From: Bacteroidota bacterium
Lineage (GTDB): Bacteria; Bacteroidota; Bacteroidia; Chitinophagales; Chitinophagaceae
Length of the DNA: 64,000 nucleotides
Reading direction: 5' to 3'
Assembly (NCBI GenBank): GCA_013285855.1
Contig: JABDGW010000001.1
Location: 6,424 to 70,423 of the forward strand
In this document: positions 19,858 to 30,379 of the stretch, one piece after another
How positions within the stretch are numbered: position 1 is the first letter of the stretch
How the letters are laid out: each line of letters starts with the position of its first letter
Notes under the pieces: generated by a model
Database searches by the model: none
The model's input: the letters and a program-made list of their open reading frames with translations, nothing else
What the model was told of the DNA's origin: nothing
Program-made: the position numbers and the translations under genes

Positions 19858-20748
19858 ATGAATAAAAAATTAAAGGCGCATATTGCTGTTCTTCTTGCTA
19901 ATATATTCTTTGGCATAAATTATATCACCATAAAAATTATTGTTCCGCTAAAATTATCTGCACCTGCTTTAAATGTTTGCAGGGTTGTTGGTTCATCTAT
20001 TTTTTTCTGGATTTTATTTTTATTAAACCCTTCAAAACCTGGTATTCAAAAAAAAGATATACCGCTTTTTATTGTATGTGCTGTTTTAGGTGTTGCATTA
20101 AACCAGGCGTTATTTGTAAAAGGACTATCGCTCACATCTTCCATTCATGCTTCACTTTTAATGTTGGTAACACCAATTCTTATCATTTTTATTGCAGCGT
20201 GGCTTTTAAAAGAGAGCATTACTTTTTTAAAGATTGTTGGCGTTATAGCTGGCATAACCGGCGCTGCTATTCTTATTTTAATGAAAGATGTTTCGCATAC
20301 TGCAAGCAATATTGTTTTGGGTGATGTGCTTGTAATTTTAAATGCAGTTAGTTATGCATTTTATCTTGTAATAGTGCGGCCATTAATGAGGAGATATAGT
20401 GCAATACATGTAATAAGATGGGTGTTTACGTTGAGTTTGTTTTTTATGATTCCATATGGATGGCATGATGCAGTTGCAACGCAATGGCAAAATTTTACAA
20501 CTGCAAACTGGATGTGCTTTGCATTTGTAATAAGCGGCGCAACCTTTTTTGCTTATCTTTTTAATATTTATGGTGTTGCTGTTATCGGCGCTCCTGCAAC
20601 CGGATCTTACATTTATACGCAACCTGTTTTTGCAGCTATTATTGCAATGATATTTACAGGTGAAACTTATGATTGGGTAAAGTTATTAGCCGCAGTTCTG
20701 ATTTTCAGTGGTGTTTATATGGTGAATCATAAACCGAAGATCAACTGA
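19858..20748 (+). CDS. EamA/DMT superfamily transporter
   Basis: Ten-helix EamA pattern; YIYTQPVFAAIIAMIFTGE. Confidence 0.85.
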   Translation: MNKKLKAHIAVLLANIFFGINYITIKIIVPLKLSAPALNVCRVVGSSIFFWILFLLNPSKPGIQKKDIPLFIVCAVLGVALNQALFVKGLSLTSSIHASLLMLVTPILIIFIAAWLLKESITFLKIVGVIAGITGAAILILMKDVSHTASNIVLGDVLVILNAVSYAFYLVIVRPLMRRYSAIHVIRWVFTLSLFFMIPYGWHDAVATQWQNFTTANWMCFAFVISGATFFAYLFNIYGVAVIGAPATGSYIYTQPVFAAIIAMIFTGETYDWVKLLAAVLIFSGVYMVNHKPKIN

Positions 20749-21238
20749 AATTTTTTGGGTAATCAAAAAACCAGAATTCCTTTTCATCTATTCTAAAATC
20801 TTTCCAGCTATTTGTTTTTATATGCAATGCAAATACAGCGCAGGTTGGCATATCATCAACATGAACATTCGTTAATTGATTTGCAAAAGCAGTGATGCCA
20901 GGATTATGCGAGAATAAAGCAACCGAATCATATTCATCATCTATATTTATTACGGCATCATAAAAATTTTCGATTGTTGCTTCATATAATTCGGGCTTTT
21001 CAATAATGTGTTTCTTTTTTATATCGAATTCATCAGCAAAAAATTTTGCAGTGGCAAATGCTCTTTTTGCAGGGCTTGAAACGATCGCATCAAGCTCAAT
21101 ATTTTTTTCTTTGTTCAAACGCTTTGCCATTTCCGGCGCATCTTTTTTTCCTCTTTCGTTCAATGGCCGGTCAAAATCTTTTTGAGCAAGATCTTCCCAA
21201 CTGCTTTTAGCATGGCGAATAAGAATAAGTGATTTGAT
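20741..21238 (-). CDS. SixA-like histidine phosphatase; apparent N-terminus IKSLILIRHAKSSWED begins at an ATC codon
   Basis: The ORF track starts at an internal TTG (21163). The upstream in-frame extension contains the catalytic RHAKSSW motif, but no ATG/GTG/TTG before the upstream TAA. Confidence 0.75.
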   Translation of the reverse strand: MKSLILIRHAKSSWEDLAQKDFDRPLNERGKKDAPEMAKRLNKEKNIELDAIVSSPAKRAFATAKFFADEFDIKKKHIIEKPELYEATIENFYDAVINIDDEYDSVALFSHNPGITAFANQLTNVHVDDMPTCAVFALHIKTNSWKDFRIDEKEFWFFDYPKNFS

Positions 21239-21310
21239 GGTTGCTGTTTTAAAGATGAAAAATTATATTTTAATCAATACAAATGGTTACCAGTTGAATG
21301 TATGTAAATA

Positions 21311-23248
21311 TTAATTGATTATTTTCTCTGCAACCGGTTGATGTATCATTTTGCGCACAGCCGCAGCAATTGCAGTTGCATCATAATCACATTCATGATG
21401 TAACTCTTTCAATGTTCCGTGCTCAATAATTTTATCAGGAATACCTAATATATTTATACCTGCCTTGTAATTATTTGCATTCATAAATTCAAGCACTGCG
21501 CTGCCAAAACCACCAACAACTGTTCCGTCCTCAACAGTAATTATCTTATCGTATTTGCTGAACACTTCATGCAATAATTCTTCATCAATTGGTTTTACAA
21601 AACGCATGTCATAATGCGCCGGATTAATGCCATCAGCTTTTAATTCGCGTATGGCTGCGGCAGCAAAATTGCCCGGATGCCCAAAACTTAAAATTGCAAT
21701 TCCATCACCATCTTTTATCTTTCTTCCCTTACCGATCTTTATTTCTTTGAATGGTGTTTTCCATTCGGACATTACACCTTCGCCACGGGGATAACGGATA
21801 ACGAAAGGACATTTATTTTTTTCAAGCTGAGCAGTGTACATCAGGTTGCGCAGTTCACTTTCATTCATCGGCGCGCTTACAATCATATTTGGTATGCAGC
21901 GCATGTAAGGAATATCATAAGCGCCGTGATGTGTTGGTCCGTCTTCACCCACAAGCCCTGCCCTGTCTAAGCAAAATATGACGGGCAATTTTTGAATAGC
22001 AACATCGTGTATTACCTGGTCGTAAGCACGTTGCATAAATGATGAATAAATGTTGCAAAATACGCGCATGCCCTGTGTTGCCAACCCGGCGCTTAAAGTA
22101 ACGGCATGTTGTTCGCAAATACCCACATCAAATGCACGGTCCGGCATAGCTTCCATCATAAATTTTAATGATGAGCCGCTTGGCATTGCCGGAGTTACAC
22201 CCAAAATCTTATCGTTGCTTTTTGCAAGCTCAATTATAGAATGCCCGAAAACATCCTGGTATTTCGGAGGCTGGGGAATATCAAATTTTTTCTTATAAAT
22301 TTCGCCTGTTACTTTATCAAACAAACCGGGCGCATGCCATTTGGTTTGGTCTTGTTCAGCCAGCGCATAACCCTTTCCTTTTACGGTAATGATATGCAAA
22401 AGTTTTGGGCCGGGGATTTTTTTAAGATCTGATAAAGTATCAACCAGCTTTGTAATATTATGTCCATCAATAGGGCCAAAATATCTGAACTTTAGTGATT
22501 CAAAAAGATTACTGCTTTTACTAACCATGCCCTTTATACTTAGTTCAAGTTTGGCAGCCATATCTCTTGTAAAACGTTTGCCAACAGGTAATTTTCCCAG
22601 GAGTTTCCAAACATCATCTCTTACTTTATTATATGCAGGCGAAGTAGTAATATCAGTTAAATATTCTTTTAAAGCGCCAACGTTTGGATCAATGCTCATG
22701 CAGTTATCATTCAGTATCACAAGTAAGTCTGCATCAGCAACGCCGGCATGATTTAAGCCTTCAAAAGCCAGACCTGCTGTCATAGCACCATCACCAATAA
22801 CAGCCACAGTTTTACGCTCTTTCTCCTTCTTATATTTTGCAGCCATTGCCATACCCAGTGCTGCAGAAACAGAAGTAGATGAATGTCCAACGCCGAAAGT
22901 ATCATATTCACTTTCGCTACGTTTTGGGAAACCGCTGAGGCCGTTGTACTTGCGGTTGGTAATAAAATTATCGCGACGGCCGGTTAATATTTTGTGGCCA
23001 TAAGCCTGGTGGCCAACATCCCATACCAATTGGTCATAAGGTGTATTGTAAATATAATGCAGCGCAACACTTAGCTCAACAACACCAAGGCTGGCTCCAA
23101 AATGGCCGCCGTACACACTTACCACATCAATAATGTACTGCCGCAATTCATCGCAAACCTTAAAAAGCTGATCGCGGGAAATTTTTTTGAGATCGTCAGG
23201 AGTGTTTATTTGGCTTAACAAAGGACCGGGGAAAATTTCCATTAACAA
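21311..23248 (-). CDS. dxs: 1-deoxy-D-xylulose-5-phosphate synthase
   Basis: GHFGASLGVVELSVALHY, IGDGAMTAGLAFEGLNHAG, DRAGLVGEDGPTHHGAYD. Confidence 0.97.
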   Translation of the reverse strand: MLMEIFPGPLLSQINTPDDLKKISRDQLFKVCDELRQYIIDVVSVYGGHFGASLGVVELSVALHYIYNTPYDQLVWDVGHQAYGHKILTGRRDNFITNRKYNGLSGFPKRSESEYDTFGVGHSSTSVSAALGMAMAAKYKKEKERKTVAVIGDGAMTAGLAFEGLNHAGVADADLLVILNDNCMSIDPNVGALKEYLTDITTSPAYNKVRDDVWKLLGKLPVGKRFTRDMAAKLELSIKGMVSKSSNLFESLKFRYFGPIDGHNITKLVDTLSDLKKIPGPKLLHIITVKGKGYALAEQDQTKWHAPGLFDKVTGEIYKKKFDIPQPPKYQDVFGHSIIELAKSNDKILGVTPAMPSGSSLKFMMEAMPDRAFDVGICEQHAVTLSAGLATQGMRVFCNIYSSFMQRAYDQVIHDVAIQKLPVIFCLDRAGLVGEDGPTHHGAYDIPYMRCIPNMIVSAPMNESELRNLMYTAQLEKNKCPFVIRYPRGEGVMSEWKTPFKEIKIGKGRKIKDGDGIAILSFGHPGNFAAAAIRELKADGINPAHYDMRFVKPIDEELLHEVFSKYDKIITVEDGTVVGGFGSAVLEFMNANNYKAGINILGIPDKIIEHGTLKELHHECDYDATAIAAAVRKMIHQPVAEKIIN

Positions 23249-23462
23249 AAATTAAGTTGTAAAATTAATTGTTTTAACAGTATTATGCTTAATATAAACG
23301 TGTTTGCCAGTTTATTAGTTTAGTTATAATTTTAAAGATGGATTGATTGAATCAACCGATTTTAAATTCTCATTCGTTATTTATGCCAAACAGACCTCAA
23401 ATTAACCATTGGTAAAAATTGGCAGTTATGGGGCTTATTTAAGTATTTACATTTGCAGGCGC

Positions 23463-24521
23463 ATGCGAAAAAATCATTTAGCATATTGGTGGTGCCAGTT
23501 TGGTGGATGGACGTTTTATGGCCTATCTATGTTTTTTTTTATTTGGGTTTATTACTTTGATGTTTCAACACTGTACCTAAAACGCACTTTATTGTCAATT
23601 TTTTTTGGTTTACTGTTTACGCATCTTCTACGCTTCATAATACTTAAATTAAAATTAACTGCCCCGATTTTTGGCAAACAATGGATTCATCTTTTTGCGC
23701 TTATACTATTTATTTGCATTGCATACAGCTACGCCATCAGCACAGTTGTTGAATGGCTGAAATTGTACGATCCGAAAATGAAAGCGTCCGTGCCCGAACG
23801 CTTTTTTTTGAATCTTGTAACAGATTCACCAATTATTCTTGTTTGGCTTTCTATTTACTATTTATGGCATTACATTGAAAACACCCGCAACACAAAAATT
23901 GACAGCGTGAAAATGGAAAGCCTGGTAAAAGAACTGCAGCTTAAAACTATAAAAGCGCACATTAATCCGCATTTTATTTTTAATGCACTTAACAGCATAC
24001 GGGCTTTGGTTGACGAAAACCCTGAACGGGCAAGAACCGCTATAACAGAACTGAGTAATATTTTAAGAAGCAGTATGCAGGCAGAAAAAATAGAAACAAC
24101 TTCTCTTGAAAAAGAATTAAGCATAGTAAAGGATTATCTTGAACTGGAACAAATTCGCTTTGAAGACCGCCTTAAAGTACAATATGAAATTGATGAAGAT
24201 ACCTTAGACCAGCAGGTCCCCCCCATGATGTTGCAAACATTGGTTGAAAATGCTATTAAGCATGGCATAAGCAAACAGGTAAATGGCGGCTTTATAAAAG
24301 TAAGCTCAGATTTTAGCGGAGACTATCATGAATTGGTTGTTGAGAATACGGGATATTTAAATACAAAAAAGGGTACAGAAGGATTCGGTATTTTAAGTAC
24401 AATTAACCGGTTGAAACTATTATATGGCAATAATGCTAACTTCGAAATTAAAAATATAAATGGCAATATGGTAAAAGCAAAAGTAATATTACCTGTTGCT
24501 TCGGTTTCATTATTAAAATAA
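23463..24521 (+). CDS. LytS/YehU-type sensor histidine kinase
   Basis: Transmembrane N-terminus; LKAHINPHFIFNALNSIRALV; VPPMMLQTLVENAIKHGI. Confidence 0.9.
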   Translation: MRKNHLAYWWCQFGGWTFYGLSMFFFIWVYYFDVSTLYLKRTLLSIFFGLLFTHLLRFIILKLKLTAPIFGKQWIHLFALILFICIAYSYAISTVVEWLKLYDPKMKASVPERFFLNLVTDSPIILVWLSIYYLWHYIENTRNTKIDSVKMESLVKELQLKTIKAHINPHFIFNALNSIRALVDENPERARTAITELSNILRSSMQAEKIETTSLEKELSIVKDYLELEQIRFEDRLKVQYEIDEDTLDQQVPPMMLQTLVENAIKHGISKQVNGGFIKVSSDFSGDYHELVVENTGYLNTKKGTEGFGILSTINRLKLLYGNNANFEIKNINGNMVKAKVILPVASVSLLK

Positions 24522-24526
24522 AATTC

Positions 24527-25258
24527 ATGTCGTTAAAAGCCATTATTGTAGATGATGAACGCCTGGCAAGAGCAGAGCTTAAAAAATTATTGCAGGCTTA
24601 TCCTGAGATTGATGTGATTGATGAAGCAGCCAATGCCCAGGAAGGCGTAGATAAAATTGAGAACCAGAATCCGGATATTATTTTTCTTGATATACAAATG
24701 CCAGGCAAAACCGGCTTTGATTTACTGAGTGACCTGGAAAGAGCGCCGCATGTAATTTTTACTACTGCTTATGATGAATATGCATTAAAAGCATTTGAAG
24801 TAAATGCACTGGATTATCTTTTAAAACCAATAGAGCCAAAAAGATTAGCTGATGCCATACATAAACTGCAATTTGAAATAAGTAAAGAACGTGCCGGCTT
24901 AAATGGTGCTAACCGCGGTGCGCTTACCGAAGCGGACCAGGTTTTTGTAAAAGATGGTGAACGCTGCTGGTTTGTAAAGCTTAGTGAAATCCGCTTGTTT
25001 GAAAGTGTCGGCAATTATGCAAAAGTATTTTTTGGAACAAATAAACCGCTAATCCTGAAATCACTTAATTCGCTGGAAGAGCGTTTGGATGACCGCGTTT
25101 TTTTTCGCGCCAACCGAAAACATATTATCAATTTAAGATGGATTGAGAAAATAGAACCCTACTTTAACGGCGGATTATTGGTAGAATTAAAAGGTGGAGA
25201 AAAGATAGAAGTAAGCCGCCGCCAAACCGTAAAGTTTAAAGAAATGATGAGCTTTTAA
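24527..25258 (+). CDS. LytTR-family response regulator
   Basis: Receiver (VDDERLARAELKKLL...DIIFLDIQMPGKTGFDLL) plus LytTR domain (FFRANRKHIINLRWIEKIEPYF). Confidence 0.95.
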   Translation: MSLKAIIVDDERLARAELKKLLQAYPEIDVIDEAANAQEGVDKIENQNPDIIFLDIQMPGKTGFDLLSDLERAPHVIFTTAYDEYALKAFEVNALDYLLKPIEPKRLADAIHKLQFEISKERAGLNGANRGALTEADQVFVKDGERCWFVKLSEIRLFESVGNYAKVFFGTNKPLILKSLNSLEERLDDRVFFRANRKHIINLRWIEKIEPYFNGGLLVELKGGEKIEVSRRQTVKFKEMMSF

Positions 25259-25268
25259 GTCCCTCTCT

Positions 25269-26033
25269 TTAGGAGATGGGGGCATTTACAGCCGCTGAAT
25301 GAATTCCGTCGCTTATTTCTTTTATCAACGATGCATCTTTTTCAATTGCATTTCCTACAACAATAATATCGGCGCCGCTACGGCAATTCAGGTAAGCCTT
25401 TTCAGCATTGGTTATTCCGCCGCCTATAATTAAAGGCGCTTCAATATGTGATGAAACTTTTTCTATCATTGCAGTAGAAACAGGGTTTTTAGCCCCACTG
25501 CCTGCATCCATAAAAATTAATTTCATTCCAAGCATTTCGCCGGCCATTGCGGTACACATCGCAATTTCGCTTTTATCAGCAGGTATTGGTGTGGCATTGG
25601 AAATATAAGACACCGTTGTTGGTGCTCCGCCATCAATTACCATATAACCGGTAGGCATAATCTCCAGGCCGCTTTGTTTTACGGCAGGTGCACTTATTAC
25701 ATGCTGGCCAATTAATAACTCAGGGTTACGGCCGGATATTAATGACAAATACAAAAGTGCATCCGCATACCGGCTTATTTGTGAGTGTGCTCCCGGAAAA
25801 ATTATTACCGGTATTGAACAGGAAACTTTAATCTGCCTTATGCATTCATCAAGATTATTGGAGATAACCAGGCTTCCCCCCACAAAAAAATAATCTATCC
25901 TGGCATCCAAAGCCAGTGATACAAGTTGCTCAGTAGTTGCAACATTTACTTTATCAGGATCAATAAGTACTGCAAATGACTTTTTCCCAGTTAGTTTTTT
26001 GTCCTGTATTTGATGGTACAACGTATGCTTCAT
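25269..26033 (-). CDS. Geranylgeranylglyceryl phosphate synthase / PcrB family
   Basis: AVLIDPDKVN, FVGGSLV, MKLIFMDAGSGAKNPV, PLIIGGGITNAEKA, GADIIVVGNAIEKD. Confidence 0.9.
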   Translation of the reverse strand: MKHTLYHQIQDKKLTGKKSFAVLIDPDKVNVATTEQLVSLALDARIDYFFVGGSLVISNNLDECIRQIKVSCSIPVIIFPGAHSQISRYADALLYLSLISGRNPELLIGQHVISAPAVKQSGLEIMPTGYMVIDGGAPTTVSYISNATPIPADKSEIAMCTAMAGEMLGMKLIFMDAGSGAKNPVSTAMIEKVSSHIEAPLIIGGGITNAEKAYLNCRSGADIIVVGNAIEKDASLIKEISDGIHSAAVNAPIS

Positions 26034-26381
26034 GCAGGTTGATTGTTTTCGCTATGTGCAAAAATGCAAAAAAGTTCGCATTCTTAATAATTCGTTAGCA
26101 ATGTTTTCAATCTGTAATGTTATTTTATTAAATACGTATTTTTGTAAATCAGGTATTTTAACCCTTAAAAATTAAAATTTTTTGTTTAAATAATTTTTAT
26201 CTACAATCTTTTTTTTCTGAAATGCAATGCCTGTTTGAGCTTGAAAAAATTGTATGTTCATTTTCCACAGTATGTGCATATTCATAGTTTCAATTTTCAT
26301 TGCTTAAAGATATTTTCGTTACCCGTCTCTAACGAAATTCTAAAGCAAAAAAATATTTCCAAACGCATTAAATTAATTTAA

Positions 26382-29300
26382 ATGGCAACAGAGAAACCCC
26401 AAAAAGCGCTCCAGTTTCAGCGTCGCTTTACAAATGAAGGTATTAGTCCTTTTGATATGTTTGAATATGATTATCGCACCAGCATTATAAAAAACCCAAC
26501 TGGTGAGGTTTTATTTGAAATGAATAATGTGGAGGTACCTAAGCAATGGAGCCAGATTGCTACAGATATTATTGCACAGAAATATTTCAGAAAAGCAGGT
26601 ATTCCCCAGCCTGATGGAAGCTTGGGAAGAGAAACTTCTGCAAAACAGGTGGCACATCGAATGGCTAATTGCTGGCGCGTTTGGGGTGAGCGCAATGATT
26701 ATTTTAATTCAGAAAAAGATGCACAGGTTTTTTATGAAGAACTTGTTTACAGTATTTTAAACCAGGCTTGCGTACCTAATAGTCCGCAATGGTTTAATAC
26801 CGGTTTACACGAAAGCTATGGCATAACCGGAAAACCACAAGGCCATTATTACGTTGATGCGAAGGATGGAAAATTAAAAAAATCTACAAGTGCGTATGAA
26901 CGTCCGCAACCGCATGCCTGTTTTATTTTAAGTGTGGATGATGATTTGGTAAATGATGGCGGTATTATGGATTTGTGGATTCGCGAAGCACGCATATTTA
27001 AATACGGTTCTGGTGTTGGAACAAACTTTTCGAGAATTCGTGGTGAAGGAGAAAAGCTAAGCGGCGGCGGCACTTCAAGTGGTTTAATGAGTTTCTTGAA
27101 AATTGGTGATCGCTCTGCAGGTGCCATTAAAAGCGGAGGCACTACACGTCGTGCAGCTAAAATGGTTTGTTTGGATTTAGATCATCCTGAAGTGATGAGC
27201 TTTATCAATTGGAAAATGGAGGAAGAAAAGAAAGTAGGAGCATTGGTGGCTGCAGGTTATGATAACAGTTATGAAGGCGAAGCTTATTTGACTGTTTCCG
27301 GCCAGAATTCAAATAATTCTGTTCGCATACCAAACGAATTTTTTAAAGCACTGGCGGAAGATGGCGATTGGGAATTGAAAGCAAGAACTGATGGAAGAAC
27401 GATGAAAAAAATTCCTGCACGTGAAGTTTGGAATAAGATAAATTATGCAGCCTGGCGTTGTGCAGATCCGGGAACACAATATGATACTACAATAAATGAA
27501 TGGCATACCTGTCCGCAGGGTGGAAGAATAAATGCATCTAATCCATGTTCAGAATACATGTTTTTGGATAACACTGCGTGTAACCTGGCAAGTGCCAACC
27601 TCATGAAATTTTTCGATACAGAAAAAAATATTTTTGATGTGGAAGGCTTTGCATACACATGCAGGCTTTGGACAACTGTTTTAGAAATTTCTGTATTGAT
27701 GGCTCAGTTTCCTTCAAAAGAAGTAGCTCAATTATCTTATGATTACCGCACGCTTGGCTTAGGCTTTGCCAACCTTGGAACCATGCTTATGGTTAGCGGC
27801 ATTGCTTATGATAGTGAAAAAGCGCGTGGTATTGCCGGAGCAATCACAGCAATAATGACTGGCGTTGCTTATAAAACTTCAGCAGAACTTGCAAGTGTGT
27901 TAGGCGCATTTGCAAAATATGAAGAAAATAAAGAAGATATGTTGCGTGTAATGCGCAATCATCGTGCTGCTGCTTATGATGCTTCAGATGCTTATTATGG
28001 GTTAAGCGTAAAGCCAATCGGCATCAATGCAAAATATTGTCCTGATTATTTATTGTCTGCTGCCTGCAAAGCCTGGGATGATGCAGTTGAGCTTGGTGAG
28101 AAATATGGTTACCGCAATGCACAAACAACAGTTATTGCACCAACAGGTACTATTGGTTTGGTGATGGATTGCGATACAACCGGTGTTGAACCTGATTTTG
28201 CGTTGGTGAAATTTAAAAAACTTTCCGGCGGCGGTTATTTTAAGATCATCAATCAAAGCGTGCCGCAGGCTTTAAAAAATTTAAATTATTCTGCAAAAGA
28301 AATTGATGCAATTATAAAATATGCAGTAGGTTCAGCAAGTTTTGAAGGTGCACCATTTATTAATGCGCAAACATTAAGTGAGAAAGGTTTTATTGCAGAA
28401 GAAATTCACAAATTAAATAATGCGGCAACAGCAGCATTTGAGATCGGTTTTCTCTTTAATAAATTTATTTTAGGTGAAGCATGCCTTGAAAGATTAGGTT
28501 TTACAGCAGAACAATACAACGACTGGAGTTTTGATCTGCTCGCTGCGCTTGGATTTACGGATGAACAAATTGAAGCTGCGAATGATTATATCTGCGGAAC
28601 AATGACGATTGAAGGCGCACCTTCTTTAAAATCTGAACATCTTTCTGTATTTGACTGCGCTAATAAATGCGGCAAAAAAGGCGAACGCTATATTCATGCA
28701 CACGGGCATATAAGAATGATGGCTGCCTGCCAGCCATTTTTAAGCGGCGCTATTTCTAAAACCATTAACCTGCCGCATGAAGCAACGATAGAAGAAATTG
28801 CTGATTCATATTTGTTAAGCTGGCAATTGGGTTTAAAAGCCTGCGCATTATATCGCGATGGTTCTAAATTATCGCAGCCATTAAGTAATAAATCAGATAA
28901 AAAGAAAAAATCTGAAAAAACAGAAATAAACAAATCCGAAGAAACAATACAATCAGAAACAACAAGTTTAATTTCTGAATCAAATATTGTTGATCTTTCT
29001 AAACTTACTGCAGAAGATTTATTGGAAGAGATTCATAAGCGTATGCAGGCAAGTAATGATACATCGTTAAAAAGACAATTATCAAAAATTGTTGAAAGGA
29101 AAACATTACCGGCAAAACGCAGAGGCTTTGTTCAAAAAGCAAAAATTAACGGGCAGGCGATGTTTTTAAGAACCGGTGAATATACCGATGGAACGTTGGG
29201 AGAAATATTTATTGATCTGGCAAAAGAAGGTTCTACTGTAAGAAGTTTAATGAACTGCTTTGCCATTGCTATTTCTGTAGGTTTACAATATGGTGTGCCA

Positions 29301-29747
29301 CTTGAAGAATTTGTAGAAAAATTTGTATTTACAAGATTTGAGCCTGCCGGCATGGTTGATCATCCAAATATAAAAACAACAACATCATTGGTAGATTTTG
29401 TATTCAGATGCCTGGCTTATGAATATTTGGGAAGAACAGATCTCGTACATGTAATTGATAAACCTGAAATAACCAATCTTGGAGAACAAGATGAAACAGA
29501 AATTATTGGTAAGCCATCCTTAAGTTATGTACGCATTAAAAGTCCGAATGCAACGTCATCTTCACAACCGCATAAATTGTATAAAGTAGCAAATGTGCAT
29601 ACAGAATCTGGTTTGGATGCAGCAAATGCTGCGGCTAAAAGCATGCAGAGTGATGCACCTTCCTGCAATGTTTGCGGGCATATTACGGTAAGAAGCGGCA
29701 CTTGCTATAAATGTTTGAATTGCGGCAACAGTATGGGTTGCAGTTAA
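26382..29747 (+). CDS. nrdJ: Vitamin B12-dependent (class II) ribonucleotide reductase
   Basis: CVPNSPQWFNTGLHESYGI, NPCSEYMFLDNTACNLAS, APTGTIGLVMDCDTTGVEPD; C-terminal CNVCGHI...CYKCLNCG zinc-type cysteines. Confidence 0.95.
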   Translation: MATEKPQKALQFQRRFTNEGISPFDMFEYDYRTSIIKNPTGEVLFEMNNVEVPKQWSQIATDIIAQKYFRKAGIPQPDGSLGRETSAKQVAHRMANCWRVWGERNDYFNSEKDAQVFYEELVYSILNQACVPNSPQWFNTGLHESYGITGKPQGHYYVDAKDGKLKKSTSAYERPQPHACFILSVDDDLVNDGGIMDLWIREARIFKYGSGVGTNFSRIRGEGEKLSGGGTSSGLMSFLKIGDRSAGAIKSGGTTRRAAKMVCLDLDHPEVMSFINWKMEEEKKVGALVAAGYDNSYEGEAYLTVSGQNSNNSVRIPNEFFKALAEDGDWELKARTDGRTMKKIPAREVWNKINYAAWRCADPGTQYDTTINEWHTCPQGGRINASNPCSEYMFLDNTACNLASANLMKFFDTEKNIFDVEGFAYTCRLWTTVLEISVLMAQFPSKEVAQLSYDYRTLGLGFANLGTMLMVSGIAYDSEKARGIAGAITAIMTGVAYKTSAELASVLGAFAKYEENKEDMLRVMRNHRAAAYDASDAYYGLSVKPIGINAKYCPDYLLSAACKAWDDAVELGEKYGYRNAQTTVIAPTGTIGLVMDCDTTGVEPDFALVKFKKLSGGGYFKIINQSVPQALKNLNYSAKEIDAIIKYAVGSASFEGAPFINAQTLSEKGFIAEEIHKLNNAATAAFEIGFLFNKFILGEACLERLGFTAEQYNDWSFDLLAALGFTDEQIEAANDYICGTMTIEGAPSLKSEHLSVFDCANKCGKKGERYIHAHGHIRMMAACQPFLSGAISKTINLPHEATIEEIADSYLLSWQLGLKACALYRDGSKLSQPLSNKSDKKKKSEKTEINKSEETIQSETTSLISESNIVDLSKLTAEDLLEEIHKRMQASNDTSLKRQLSKIVERKTLPAKRRGFVQKAKINGQAMFLRTGEYTDGTLGEIFIDLAKEGSTVRSLMNCFAIAISVGLQYGVPLEEFVEKFVFTRFEPAGMVDHPNIKTTTSLVDFVFRCLAYEYLGRTDLVHVIDKPEITNLGEQDETEIIGKPSLSYVRIKSPNATSSSQPHKLYKVANVHTESGLDAANAAAKSMQSDAPSCNVCGHITVRSGTCYKCLNCGNSMGCS

Positions 29748-29775
29748 AAAATACAATTTTTTCAACGGAGAATAT

Positions 29776-29801
29776 AAAGGCTGCATTTGCGGCCTTTTTT
29801 T
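29776..29801 (+). terminator. Rho-independent terminator after nrdJ
   Basis: AAAGGCTGC-attt-GCGGCCTTTTTTT. Confidence 0.8.
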
Positions 29802-29876
29802 ATTTTGTAATTCTAATCATTCAATTAAGATTGGTTCTTGAAAGATGAATGTTTACTTTGCAATAAACATTGATAT

Positions 29877-30320
29877 ATGAAAAAAATATTTTCAATACTC
29901 TTCATTTCTGCCACTATTTTTATTTCAACAACAAAAGCACAGCCGGTTGTTAATCATATAACCGTTTATGTGGTTGATCTTAATACAAGCACTTCCTTTT
30001 ATAAAGATGCAATGCAATTGCAGCAAATACCAGAACCTTTCCATGATAACCGCCACGTTTGGTTTAAAATTGGTGAACATACTCAACTGCATGTTGTGTC
30101 AGGAGCAAAAGAAGTTGTTCCGCACGATATAAATATTCATCTTGCTTTCAGCGTGCCTTCTGTTGAAGATTTTGCAAAGCATCTTGATTCAATGAATATA
30201 AAATATGGCAACTGGGCGCAAACAAGCAAAGAGCCGCAAAAACGTCCTGACGGTATAAAGCAAATTTATTTCCAGGATCCGGATGGTTACTGGATTGAAG
30301 TAAATGATGATAAATTTTAA
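29877..30320 (+). CDS. VOC/glyoxalase family protein with signal peptide
   Basis: VNHITVYVVDLNTSTSFYKDAMQL; YFQDPDGYWIEVNDD. Confidence 0.85.
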   Translation: MKKIFSILFISATIFISTTKAQPVVNHITVYVVDLNTSTSFYKDAMQLQQIPEPFHDNRHVWFKIGEHTQLHVVSGAKEVVPHDINIHLAFSVPSVEDFAKHLDSMNIKYGNWAQTSKEPQKRPDGIKQIYFQDPDGYWIEVNDDKF

Positions 30321-30379
30321 GGTGAATAGTGAATAGTCAGCAGTCAATTCTAAACTATTATCTTCGCCGCTCTTAAAAT

